NCBI RefSeq assembly: GCF_047495555.1
Contig: NZ_CP166866.1
Location: 1,896,001 to 1,960,000 of the forward strand
DNA: 64,000 nt
Source: Methanobacterium_D sp040373355
Lineage (GTDB): Archaea; Methanobacteriota; Methanobacteria; Methanobacteriales; Methanobacteriaceae
Direction: 5' to 3'
Position numbers and translations under genes: made by a program. The notes under the pieces were generated by a model that saw only the letters and a program-made list of their open reading frames with translations, was not told the origin of the DNA and ran no database searches. Every line of letters begins with the position of its first letter. The stretch's first letter is position 1. Shown here one piece after another: positions 46,914 to 55,166 of the stretch.

Positions 46914-47717
46914 TTGTTATTGTCAATTAAAGACTATTTCACGAGAAATAGATGGAACTATGGGGCAATATTAATCGGTACCATATTAGGTTTTATATCT
47001 GCAGTATTATGTGTAAGGTTTAATCTGGTAATTTTTGGCTTTAATATTATGTTTATTGTTTCTCCTTTAATAGCAGGTTACTCTGAAGCTTATGTTGCAA
47101 GGAAAAAATATGGAAAAAGCTCTGGAGCAATAAGTGCCCTTTTAATATTTATTATAATAAATATTTACGGTTGGTTCTTCCCTAAAGACCCTTTAACACT
47201 TAATCTATTCACATTAGGAGGGCTTGCTTTAACAATTCAGGCTGCAGTTCCTATACTTGTAAATTATTTACTATTTGTAGTTTTTATAGGGACAATAACC
47301 TATGTTTTCGGTCTTATTGGAAATTTTTTAGCAAGATTAACTGGAAAACCAGTTTCTGTTCCAGAAGAACCTAATAGTCCAGATATTCCTCAAATGGAAC
47401 TATTATTTAGTTCAATACCCCTAATTGAAGGTAAAAAAATTGTCCAAAATTTTGGAATGATTTCTGCAGAAGCTGTGGCAAAAGAAACAAAAGAAAAACC
47501 CTCCTTTTTAGATAAAATAATTCCTAAAAAGAGTAATGGAATAATATACAAATTAGGAAAAGCTCGAAATGAAGCACTTAAAAATTTGGAAACTAGCGCG
47601 AAAAAAATGGGTGCTAATGCTGTATTAAGTGTAAGCATGCATTATGAAAGTATTGGGGGACTTAAAGGAGTTACTATGGTTGTAACGGTAACAGGTAATG
47701 CAATTTTATATGAATAA
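46914..47717 (+). CDS. Membrane protein with C-terminal YbjQ-type domain
   Basis: About 267 residues. The first 150 contain four or five membrane helices; the last 105 are a YbjQ-type domain (I-E-G-K-K-I-V-Q-N-F-G, A-N-A-V-L-S-V, V-T-V-T-G-N-A-I). It is thus a membrane-tethered relative of the preceding gene. I start it at TTG 46914 after GGAGTGAG; a TTG at 46854 overlaps the previous gene and is unlikely. The two probably work together. Confidence 0.75.
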   Translation: MLLSIKDYFTRNRWNYGAILIGTILGFISAVLCVRFNLVIFGFNIMFIVSPLIAGYSEAYVARKKYGKSSGAISALLIFIIINIYGWFFPKDPLTLNLFTLGGLALTIQAAVPILVNYLLFVVFIGTITYVFGLIGNFLARLTGKPVSVPEEPNSPDIPQMELLFSSIPLIEGKKIVQNFGMISAEAVAKETKEKPSFLDKIIPKKSNGIIYKLGKARNEALKNLETSAKKMGANAVLSVSMHYESIGGLKGVTMVVTVTGNAILYE

Positions 47718-47879
47718 AACTTTACCTATCAGAATATTTATATATCATTTCTACTAATCTTGATCTAATTATTATTTAATGATATTTGGCTTATTTATTG
47801 TTACATAATCTAATTTTAAGCTTAATTATGAAAATACATGAAAATATCAATTTAAAGTCTGTATTATACTGGTGATTTA

Positions 47880-48920
47880 ATGAAAGTATTATTTGTAGTT
47901 ACAGGAAGAGGAATTGGAGGAGATGCAGCCATAGCTCTCAATATATCAAAAGCATTATCTAATTATGGAGTAGAATGTGAGTTTACACTTAATCATAACT
48001 CTCCAGGATTATTATTTAAAAAACATGGGATAAACTGGCATGAAACCAGTATCCCCCAAGCAGGAGGACATGCATCTACTATATTTTCTCGTATTACTGG
48101 AGGATTAAAAACTTTTAAAGCTATTTTTGAAGCATTAAAACTATATAGAAAAGTCAAACCCGATATTGTGGTTGGAAGTATAGGAGGAGGGGCCATTATA
48201 GGTTGTTCAACTGCACGAATAGCGGGAATACCTTCAATAGGGGTTGTTTCAACTCCTAATGATATGAAAGTAGCAAGACTTGCACCCGTAATTGCACTTC
48301 CAGAATCCCCATTGTTTAATATGCAAATAGATAATCCAAATGTTCATAAATCTTACATGCCTATTAATCCAGATGTAATATCTGGAAGTAAGGAGATAGC
48401 ACTTGAATTAATGCCAGAAGAATATGATCCAGAACTTCCGACCATTCTTTTATCATCGGGTTCAACCCTTTTTGAAAAAATGGCCCTTGCAGCAAAAGAG
48501 CTTAGAGATAGCAAAATAAATGCCAATATTGTTGTAATAGGAGATCCACTTGATGAAAAATACTGCGAATATCTGGAAACTCCAGGAATTCTTTATCTCG
48601 GCTACATTGATTGGGTTAAAGACCTCTATAAATTAGCAGATTTTGTTATAATTACTGACGACGGCGTGATGCTTCACGAGGCATTAGCATGTGATCTACC
48701 AATTATCACACTTTTAAAAGTTAAATATGGGCGTTATCATGATATTAGTAAAGTATTTGAGGGAGCAATAGTTGAAACTGAGCTAGATTCACTTACTCAA
48801 ACCGTAGAAATGTTTTTAGAAAATTTGGATGATAAAAAAGGAACAGCCTCTAAATACGGTGCTGAAGTACTTCATTCCTCTGATAAAATTGCAGAAATAA
48901 TTTATAAAACAATTAAATAA
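47880..48920 (+). CDS. MurG-like glycosyltransferase (GT28 type)
   Basis: A 346-residue GT-B glycosyltransferase. The start V-T-G-R-G-I-G-G-D-A-A, the V-V-G-S-I-G-G-G-A-I-I-G-C near 100 and the donor-binding C-terminal part (I-L-L-S-S-G-S-T near 190, I-I-T-D-D-G-V-M-L-H-E-A-L near 258) follow the MurG/UDP-GlcNAc-transferase pattern. With the MraY-like gene upstream it may build the disaccharide of a pseudomurein precursor, which is inference. A 12-T terminator follows. Confidence 0.8.
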   Translation: MKVLFVVTGRGIGGDAAIALNISKALSNYGVECEFTLNHNSPGLLFKKHGINWHETSIPQAGGHASTIFSRITGGLKTFKAIFEALKLYRKVKPDIVVGSIGGGAIIGCSTARIAGIPSIGVVSTPNDMKVARLAPVIALPESPLFNMQIDNPNVHKSYMPINPDVISGSKEIALELMPEEYDPELPTILLSSGSTLFEKMALAAKELRDSKINANIVVIGDPLDEKYCEYLETPGILYLGYIDWVKDLYKLADFVIITDDGVMLHEALACDLPIITLLKVKYGRYHDISKVFEGAIVETELDSLTQTVEMFLENLDDKKGTASKYGAEVLHSSDKIAEIIYKTIK

Positions 48921-48932
48921 TTTTTTTTTTTT
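48921..48932 (+). terminator. Oligo-T terminator after the MurG-like gene
   Basis: Twelve consecutive T residues directly after the TAA stop, between two convergent genes; typical of archaeal transcription termination. Confidence 0.65.
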
Positions 48933-48964
48933 ATAATCTAAATAAAAAAGAATAAATAAAGATA

Positions 48965-49327
48965 TTATCTTTTTAAAGCTTTATTTTTAACTACAGCTCC
49001 AATAGCACCGAACACAGCACCTATAATCGCATAAATTACAAATACTACTATAGCAACAGTTAAATTATTTAAAAGAACTATTTGATGAGTTGAATAAGTA
49101 TTGACTAACACAACCAGTAATAGTATTGCAATTATACTTCCAACGAGACCTATTATTAACCCATGAATAGCTCCAGTCTTTGCATCTCCACCAACAATAT
49201 ACCCTCCAACTAAAGGGGCTAAAATAAAGCTTAATATACTTAAAAATGCCAATCCAAATGATAGAAACATGAAATATAGTACAACAGCCAATATAATTCC
49301 AAAACCTAAAGATTTCCAGTTTAACAT
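48965..49327 (-). CDS. DUF5518-like small membrane protein
   Basis: A 120-residue protein of four hydrophobic segments with Gly-rich motifs (L-A-P-L-V-G-G-Y-I-V-G-G, G-L-I-I-G-L-V-G-S and G-A-V-F-G-A-I-G-A), a pattern common in methanogen DUF5518 proteins. AGGTGAAATT precedes the ATG. No function is known. Confidence 0.75.
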   Translation of the reverse strand: MLNWKSLGFGIILAVVLYFMFLSFGLAFLSILSFILAPLVGGYIVGGDAKTGAIHGLIIGLVGSIIAILLLVVLVNTYSTHQIVLLNNLTVAIVVFVIYAIIGAVFGAIGAVVKNKALKR

Positions 49328-49383
49328 TTAATTTCACCTTTAACGTTATTTTTATTAATTTAAGCTTGTATTATTTTATATAT

Positions 49384-50673
49384 CTATTCAAACCTTGCAA
49401 AAAATCTCATTAACTTGTAGATTGCATCAGTTGAGGGATGTACCTCTATAAAGTCATCAAAGTTATCAATTTTCTGTCCTTCTTTTAATAATTTAGACAC
49501 ATATGCCATACTTGTACGTGAAGATGGTGAAATTGAAAAAAGCTTGTTTACACCACGATCTTCATTTACATTTATCTTTGTAAGCCCTGTCATGCCTTCA
49601 AGAGTTCTCCAGAATGATCCTGGTCCTGATGAACCGGGAATATATCCTTCCATACCTTTCTTTTGATTTTCAGAATTTACAAATGCTACATCGTAATATA
49701 GATTTATTGCATAAGGAATAAAACTGTAATCCATTTCCTGGTAAATTCCACATGCATTTCTTGCTGCAGTTACTCCTTCTGCCCTTGAAATAGGCGTATT
49801 TCCTATTTTCCCTGCTACATCTCCTGCAGCGTATATATTTTCATGACTTGTCTGCATTCTCTTATCTACGATTATATGACCTCTCTCATTGAGGTTTACA
49901 ATATCTGCAGCTATTTCAGAATTTGGGTTCATTCCTGCTGCAAATAGAGTTCTACCTTCAATTTTTCCATAATCTGTAGATAAGTAATTCTTATGAATTT
50001 CTTTTGTCTGGACATTTTCATGGATTAATACTTCAGGTAAAAGATTCTTAGTTACATAATCTTTTATATCTACATCAAGTGCTCCTAAAAACTGATTTCT
50101 ACATAAAATATTAACATCCGCACCAAGACTTGAGAAAATTCCTGCAAATTCGGCTGCAATAACCCCACTTCCTATTATATTCATTTTTTCTGGAAGTTCA
50201 GTTAATTTTAAAATATCTTTATATGTGAGAGCATTTTCAGCACCATCAATTTCAGGGATAAAAGGCCTGGCACCAGTAGCTATTATCAATTTATCATAAT
50301 AATATTCTTCATTGTTAACAAAAACAGTTTCATCTTCAATTCTTGCATTTCCATATATTATTTCTGCCCCTGCTTCTTTAGTTTCATATTCAAGTACATG
50401 GCTTATCTTAGAAACAGTATCTTTAACTCCGTTTATGACTTTTTCAAAGGCGTAATCAGAAGTTTCGTTAATTATTCCCAATTCTTTAAAATTTTTTGCA
50501 TCCAGAAGAAATTTTGTAAAATCATTTAATCCACATACAACCATGCAACCCTCATTCAGACAAGTTCCGCCAACTGCATTTCCCTCAATTAAAGTAACAT
50601 TTTCACCTAAGCTAGCTGCCTCAATTGAAGCCGTTCTGCCAGCAGGGCCCCCACCAATAATTACAATATCCAT
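49384..50673 (-). CDS. FAD-dependent disulfide oxidoreductase (dihydrolipoamide dehydrogenase/MerA type)
   Basis: A 429-residue flavoprotein. Motifs in order: FAD-binding I-I-G-G-G-P-A-G at 5-12; redox-active pair in G-G-T-C-L-N-E-G-C near 38-46; A-T-G-A-R-P near 135; NAD(P)-binding I-G-S-G-V-I-A-A-E near 167; A-A-G-D-V-A near 275; and the dimer-interface E-V-H-P-S-T-D near the end. No lipoamide dehydrogenase complex is encoded nearby, so the partner may be a thiol, mercury ion or coenzyme. GGGAGGATG precedes ATG 50673; the in-frame TTG upstream is part of that site. Confidence 0.9.
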   Translation of the reverse strand: MDIVIIGGGPAGRTASIEAASLGENVTLIEGNAVGGTCLNEGCMVVCGLNDFTKFLLDAKNFKELGIINETSDYAFEKVINGVKDTVSKISHVLEYETKEAGAEIIYGNARIEDETVFVNNEEYYYDKLIIATGARPFIPEIDGAENALTYKDILKLTELPEKMNIIGSGVIAAEFAGIFSSLGADVNILCRNQFLGALDVDIKDYVTKNLLPEVLIHENVQTKEIHKNYLSTDYGKIEGRTLFAAGMNPNSEIAADIVNLNERGHIIVDKRMQTSHENIYAAGDVAGKIGNTPISRAEGVTAARNACGIYQEMDYSFIPYAINLYYDVAFVNSENQKKGMEGYIPGSSGPGSFWRTLEGMTGLTKINVNEDRGVNKLFSISPSSRTSMAYVSKLLKEGQKIDNFDDFIEVHPSTDAIYKLMRFFARFE

Positions 50674-50976
50674 AACACATCCTCCCAAAACTTCTATAAG
50701 CCAACTAGATAATTATAACCGATAAATTGGATTTTTAATACGTAATAATGGTCCTAGCATAATTTTATGATATTATATTCTATAATTTTATGATAAACAT
50801 ATTTTTCTCTTTAGTTTTTTTATTGAAATATCGCTTTTAACTTAAAGCGTCTTCTATAGCATATTTTTATATGTTATGAGTACATATTTAAATTGTTAAA
50901 TTTTGAAATTAAATTGATAATTACAAGATTAATTTAATCATAAATATCTTAAAAAGGAAAAAAGAGGAGATTTTCA

Positions 50977-51213
50977 ATGTGTATCGCAGCACCAGCTCAA
51001 GTAGTAGAAATTAACGATAATGTAGCAGTTGTTGACTTTGGAGGAGTAAGGCAAAACGCTAAACTAGATTTAGTTGAAGAAGTAGAAGTGGGAAGATATG
51101 TTCTCGTTCACTCTGGATATGCTATTGAAGTTTTAAGCGATCAAGAAGCTAAAGAATCCTTAGAAGCATGGGAAGAACTTTTAAAAGCGCTAGATGAAGA
51201 AGATAACCAATAA
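50977..51213 (+). CDS. hypC: Hydrogenase maturation chaperone HypC
   Basis: A 78-residue HypC/HupF protein. It starts with M-C-I-A-A-P-A, in which Cys2 carries the Fe(CN)2CO precursor for NiFe hydrogenases after Met removal. Then V-D-F-G-G-V-R and Y-V-L-V-H-S-G-Y-A-I complete the small barrel. Strong GAGGAGA ribosome site. A NiFe hydrogenase is expected elsewhere in this methanogen. Confidence 0.95.
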   Translation: MCIAAPAQVVEINDNVAVVDFGGVRQNAKLDLVEEVEVGRYVLVHSGYAIEVLSDQEAKESLEAWEELLKALDEEDNQ

Positions 51214-51313
51214 TTCATCTAATATTTATTTTTATATAATAAGGACTTTAATTTTCTAAAATAACTAATTTTTAATAAAAACAAAATAAATTTTAAAATA
51301 AAAATAAAGATTT

Positions 51314-51409
51314 TTAGTCAGTTGCACTCCTATTCATGAAGAAAGTAAGTGCTGAAACTCCTATAAAGCTTGCAAAAATTATTATTAAGAGTAAAATAGC
51401 ATCATCCAT
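51314..51409 (-). CDS. Very small membrane protein (31 residues)
   Basis: A reverse-strand frame with a good ribosome site (GGTG, five bases before ATG) encodes M-D-D-A then one hydrophobic helix (I-L-L-L-I-I-I-F-A-S-F-I-G-V-S-A-L) and N-R-S-A-T-D. Negative start and basic tail suggest a single-pass membrane peptide. It could be a subunit of a membrane complex or a regulatory peptide; unknown. Confidence 0.55.
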   Translation of the reverse strand: MDDAILLLIIIFASFIGVSALTFFMNRSATD

Positions 51410-51477
51410 ATTAACACCTGCTTAATTTATTAAAACTTTTTTTAAGTTTGATTTTATAGCTTATAAATTTAATCATA

Positions 51478-51981
51478 TTAATAAATAGAAACCCGTTTAA
51501 CACCTTCTATTTTTAAAAATTCATTAATAAGATTTCCTTCGACTGGTTTTTCTGTTATTATTGTAAGGAGAGGATTTTCTTCAAATTCAGGGTCTCCTGC
51601 ATGCACTTGCCTTATGCTGATTCCATTAGTAGCTATTAAATTTGTAGCACTTGCAATTATTCCAGAATTTTCTGCATCTGCTTCTATTTCTACAACTCCA
51701 AACCCTAAATCTTTAGCCGAATTCTTAACTAAAGGACCTGCTGGAATAATATTTTTAAATATAGTAGAAAGTTGTTCATCTTCAAGAATTATATCTACTG
51801 TAGCCTTGATACTTCTTCTATCAACATTAGCTGCTCGAGCAATTGAAACATCGCTTATTTCAATGTTTCCACAGTATATTTTACCTCCTTCTCCAACTCG
51901 AAGTCCATATTCTACTATTTTCCGTGCTACGTCCATACGTGCAGGGTATTTTTCAAATTTATGCTTAACTTTTTCCCACAT
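51478..51981 (-). CDS. trpY: TrpY transcription repressor of the trp operon
   Basis: A 167-residue regulator divergent from trpE, as in Methanothermobacter, where TrpY represses the trp genes in response to tryptophan. The N-terminal half has a helix-turn-helix (D-V-S-I-A-R-A-A-N-V-D-R-R-S-I-K) and the C-terminal half an ACT-like ligand domain (G-F-G-V-V-E-I-E-A, G-I-S-I-R-Q-V-H-A-G-D-P-E). GAGGT precedes ATG 51981. Two near-identical 16-base sites with TGTACA lie in the shared promoter region. Confidence 0.9.
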   Translation of the reverse strand: MWEKVKHKFEKYPARMDVARKIVEYGLRVGEGGKIYCGNIEISDVSIARAANVDRRSIKATVDIILEDEQLSTIFKNIIPAGPLVKNSAKDLGFGVVEIEADAENSGIIASATNLIATNGISIRQVHAGDPEFEENPLLTIITEKPVEGNLINEFLKIEGVKRVSIY

Positions 51982-52004
51982 AAACTACCTCGATTATTCT
52001 TTAA

Positions 52005-52020
52005 TGTACATAAATGTGCT
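52005..52020. promoter_or_regulatory. TrpY operator, TRP box 1
   Basis: TGTACATAAATGTGCT. It contains the TGTACA known as the TRP box of Methanothermobacter TrpY. It lies 25 bases from the trpY start codon and should serve autoregulation. Confidence 0.7.
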
Positions 52021-52059
52021 AAACATCATTGTATTATTCATCACATATAAGGTCTTCTA

Positions 52060-52075
52060 TGTACATATTTGTGCT
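52060..52075. promoter_or_regulatory. TrpY operator, TRP box 2
   Basis: TGTACATATTTGTGCT differs from box 1 in two places and lies 55 bases away. It is just upstream of the TATA-like TTTAAATA at 52083-52090 that likely drives trpE. A third half-site AGTACA follows at 52090. Confidence 0.7.
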
Positions 52076-52125
52076 ATAAAGGTTTAAATAGTACATTATA
52101 GATATAATGGATTGTTAAAATTAAA

Positions 52126-52317
52126 GGTTCTCAAAGTTCATTCCGAATTTTGGAACCCAAAAATATTGAAATTATCGAAAATCAAAGATTTTCGATGTTT
52201 GCAAAACCTTTGGTTTTGCAATCGTAAAAAATTGAGAATTTTTTACATGCCCCAAAAATTCTATGAATTTTAGAAAATACTTCGTATTTTCTAACTCCCA
52301 AAAACCAAAGGTTTTTG
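52126..52317 (+). repeat. Array of seven short hairpins in the trp leader
   Basis: Seven consecutive inverted repeats, six of them with three-base loops and stems of 7-10 perfect pairs: 52126-52157 (long, bulged), 52174-52196, 52199-52221, 52224-52246, 52255-52271, 52271-52293 and 52299-52317. They lie between the trp promoter and trpE, so they would be transcribed. A related hairpin is inside trpE at 53719-53739. This may be a set of inserted palindromic elements or a regulatory leader; the role is unknown. Confidence 0.85.
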
Positions 52318-52352
52318 AAGATTTTTAAGGGATATTTTTAAAGGTGAAAAAC

Positions 52353-52385
52353 ATGAAAGGCAGTGAATGTTTTTGGCGATATTAA
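52353..52385 (+). CDS. Possible ten-residue leader peptide overlapping the trpE start
   Basis: ATG 52353 follows GGTG by seven bases and reads M-K-G-S-E-C-F-W-R-Y then TAA, overlapping the first 23 bases of trpE in another frame. It includes one Trp codon. It might couple translation to trpE or sense Trp-tRNA; it may also be chance. Confidence 0.25.
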   Translation: MKGSECFWRY

Positions 52386-53799
52386 ACTAAAAGAACCTCA
52401 GATCATCGAACTGGACTTTGATCGTCCATTTGAATTATTTAAAAATATTTATAAGAATTATGAAAGCGCGTTTTTACTTGAATCTATGGAAAGCGACAGT
52501 GGCCTTGCTAGATTTTCTGTAATTGGCTTTAAACCATCAGCAGTCTTAAAAGCGTGTGGAAATACACTAAAGATTGAAAAAGATGGAATCAGCAAAATAA
52601 TAGAAACAGAAAATCCTTTTGAAGAAATAAAAAAATTAAATTTCAAAAGTATTAATAAAAAAGGATTTACTGCGGGTCTTGTAGGTTATGTTTCCTATGA
52701 AGCAGCGAAATATTTTGAAAATATAAAATTTAATGATTCTAATTATCCAGATTTTGAGTTTGGTTTATTTTTAGATTCTATTGTTTTCAATAGGTTAGAA
52801 AATAAATGCGAATATATAACTTTTGGAGAGAATCGAATTCATGAAATAATTGAAGTGGCTAAAAAATCCTATAATCTTGGAAATATCAAATTTAAATCCA
52901 AAAACCATCATTATAGTAAAGAAGAATACGAAAAGATGGTGCTTAAAGCTAAAGAAAGTATCAAAGCCGGAGAAATCTTCCAGAGCGTTATTTCAAATGC
53001 ACGTGAATATGAGATTGAAGGAGATAAACTTTCAATTTATAAAACACTCCGGGAAACAAATCCTTCACCCTACATGTATCATTTAAAGCTTAAAACCCAT
53101 GAAATTATCGGATCTAGCCCTGAAATGCTTGTAAGAGTAGAAGATGGAGAAGTAGAAACATATCCAATTGCAGGAACAAGACATAGAGGTTCCAATAATG
53201 AAGAAGATGAAAAACTTGCAATTGAGCTTCTTGAAGATGAAAAAGAACTTGCTGAGCATCTTATGCTTGTAGATCTTGCAAGAAATGATATTGGAAAAGT
53301 AAGCGAATTTGATTCAGTGAAAGTACCAGAATACATGGGAATAAAGAAATTCTCACATGTACAACACATTGTTTCACGCGTCACAGGGACATTAAGAAAA
53401 GACATGACCTCTGTAGATGCATTTAGCTCTGTTTTTCCTGCAGGAACTTTAAGCGGCGCTCCAAAAATTAGGGCTATCGAAATAATAAATAAATTAGAGG
53501 GTATTTCCAGAGGACCATACGGGGGAGCTTTAGGATACTTTTCATTAGATGGAAACGCTGATTTTGCAATTACAATACGGACTTTAATCTGTAACGGTAA
53601 TTATGCTAAGATACAGGCAGGCGCAGGTATTGTACACGATTCTATACCTGAAAAAGAATATTACGAATGTGAAAATAAAGCTATGGCCATCGTTAATGCT
53701 TTAGAGATTGCTAGCCGTCGAAAAATCTCCGATTTTTCGGGCAATCAAAATGAAGATTTTGAAAGTAGTAAAAATTTCAATATGGAGAATGAATTATGA
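52363..53799 (+). CDS. trpE: Anthranilate synthase component I
   Basis: Converts chorismate to anthranilate using ammonia from TrpG. A 478-residue product with the N-terminal Trp-binding region (L-L-E-S-M-E-S) and the catalytic part with Q-S-V-I-S, P-S-P-Y-M-Y, P-I-A-G-T-R-H-R-G, H-L-M-L-V-D-L-A-R-N-D and G-G-A-L-G-Y-F-S. GTG 52363 is the best start for the family, although its ribosome site is weak. The last 25 residues lie beyond the normal family end and are encoded partly by a hairpin (53719-53739). The stop overlaps trpG (ATGA). Confidence 0.94.
   Translation: MNVFGDIKLKEPQIIELDFDRPFELFKNIYKNYESAFLLESMESDSGLARFSVIGFKPSAVLKACGNTLKIEKDGISKIIETENPFEEIKKLNFKSINKKGFTAGLVGYVSYEAAKYFENIKFNDSNYPDFEFGLFLDSIVFNRLENKCEYITFGENRIHEIIEVAKKSYNLGNIKFKSKNHHYSKEEYEKMVLKAKESIKAGEIFQSVISNAREYEIEGDKLSIYKTLRETNPSPYMYHLKLKTHEIIGSSPEMLVRVEDGEVETYPIAGTRHRGSNNEEDEKLAIELLEDEKELAEHLMLVDLARNDIGKVSEFDSVKVPEYMGIKKFSHVQHIVSRVTGTLRKDMTSVDAFSSVFPAGTLSGAPKIRAIEIINKLEGISRGPYGGALGYFSLDGNADFAITIRTLICNGNYAKIQAGAGIVHDSIPEKEYYECENKAMAIVNALEIASRRKISDFSGNQNEDFESSKNFNMENEL
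53719..53739 (+). repeat. Hairpin inside the 3' end of trpE
   Basis: CGAAAAATC, TCC, GATTTTTCG: a perfect nine-base stem with three-base loop, of the same kind as the leader hairpin CGAAAATC-AAA-GATTTTCG. A weaker CAAAAT/ATTTTG pair follows at 53747-53762. Confidence 0.8.
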
Positions 53800-54377
53800 T
53801 ACTCATAATTGATAATTACGATTCATTTACTTACAACCTTTATCAATTAATAGGAGAACTTGATACAGACATTCTGGTTAAAAGGAATGATGAAGTAACG
53901 GTTGATGAAATAAAGCAGTTAAATCCAGATAAGATAATAATATCCCCAGGACCAGGAAATCCAACAAATAAAAAGGATTTTGGAGTCTGTATGGAAGTTA
54001 TAACGGAATTAAAGAATAGCATACCTATTCTTGGAGTATGTCTAGGTCATCAAGGTATTTTTGCTGCTTTTGGAGGTATGATTAGAAGATCAGAACCTAT
54101 TCACGGCAAACTCAGCAAAATAGAACATAATGATGAAGGTATTTTTAAAGGTCTGGAAAATTCATTAGAAGCAACAAGATACCATTCTCTTATTTGTGAT
54201 GAGGAAAGTTTGCCTGAATGCATTGAAATAACAGCAAAAACTGAAGATGGGATTATTATGGGAATAAAACATGCTGAAAGTCACGTATATGGCTTACAAT
54301 TCCATCCAGAGTCCATAGGTACCAAAAAAGGATTAAAAATTATTGAAAACTTCCTAAAGATAGGGGGAGTAACATGA
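53796..54377 (+). CDS. trpG: Anthranilate synthase glutamine amidotransferase subunit
   Basis: A 193-residue class I amidotransferase that supplies ammonia to TrpE. Motifs are P-G-P-G-N-P near 52, the nucleophile in G-V-C-L-G-H-Q-G near 78 and L-Q-F-H-P-E-S near 168, which complete the Cys-His-Glu triad. It overlaps trpE and trpC by four bases each, so all three are translationally coupled. Confidence 0.95.
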   Translation: MILIIDNYDSFTYNLYQLIGELDTDILVKRNDEVTVDEIKQLNPDKIIISPGPGNPTNKKDFGVCMEVITELKNSIPILGVCLGHQGIFAAFGGMIRRSEPIHGKLSKIEHNDEGIFKGLENSLEATRYHSLICDEESLPECIEITAKTEDGIIMGIKHAESHVYGLQFHPESIGTKKGLKIIENFLKIGGVT

Positions 54378-55165
54378 TATCTTATAATGATATAATCATA
54401 ATGAGGAAGATACTCCTTGAAAGAGAGATGAAATATCGTCCTTTACGCGAGCTGAAAGATAATATCAGTAATATAAAAGTAAGGGCTGATTTTAAAAAAG
54501 CCCTTCAAAATAAATCAGATATTTCATTAATTTGCGAATATAAACCTGCATCCCCGTCTAAAGGAGACATCTCTGATATTCTTGTTGAAGATATTGTACC
54601 CATATATGAGAAAGGAGGATCAAGTGCAATTTCAATATTAACCGAAGAATGCTTCTTTAAAAGTAATATTAAAAATTTACGTATCGCATCGAAAGCAACA
54701 AAACTTCCACTTCTTAGAAAAGATTTTGTTCTTGATGAATATCAGATATTTGAGGCCAGATCATGCGGCGCAAGTGCAGTTCTTTTAATGGTAGATTTAT
54801 ACAAAGACTTGCAGGACGGAATTGAATTATGCAAATACCTGGACATGGTTGCACTCGTAGAATGTAAAAATAGGGAAGAAATAGAAAAAGCAGTCCAATC
54901 AGGAGCAGAAATCATTGGAATAAATAATAGAAACTTTAATGATTTCAGTATTGACCTTAAACGAACTCAAAAGCTTGCAGAGTGTGTACCCGAAAATACA
55001 ATTCTTGTATCTGAAAGCGGAGTCAATACTGGCGAAGACATAAAGCTTTTAGGAAGTTATGGTGCTGATGCAGTTTTAGTAGGTTCCAGCATAATGGGAT
55101 CATCCGATATCCCTAACAAAGTAAATGAACTGTATGAAGCATCAAAAGGCGCAAGGTTGAGTTAA
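54374..55165 (+). CDS. trpC: Indole-3-glycerol phosphate synthase
   Basis: Forms indoleglycerol phosphate from the TrpF product. A 263-residue TIM barrel with E-Y-K-P-A-S-P-S-K-G (catalytic Glu and Lys), L-L-R-K-D-F-V-L-D-E-Y-Q, N-N-R-N-F and V-S-E-S-G-V-N-T. It is the third gene of the operon. Confidence 0.95.
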   Translation: MISYNDIIIMRKILLEREMKYRPLRELKDNISNIKVRADFKKALQNKSDISLICEYKPASPSKGDISDILVEDIVPIYEKGGSSAISILTEECFFKSNIKNLRIASKATKLPLLRKDFVLDEYQIFEARSCGASAVLLMVDLYKDLQDGIELCKYLDMVALVECKNREEIEKAVQSGAEIIGINNRNFNDFSIDLKRTQKLAECVPENTILVSESGVNTGEDIKLLGSYGADAVLVGSSIMGSSDIPNKVNELYEASKGARLS

Positions 55166-55166
55166 A

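Noticed and set aside
52126..52317. CRISPR array
   Set aside because: The units are palindromes with different sequences and no constant repeat or spacer.
52353..52385. Classical Trp attenuator
   Set aside because: Only one Trp codon, no terminator/antiterminator pair linked to it, and TrpY with operators is present.
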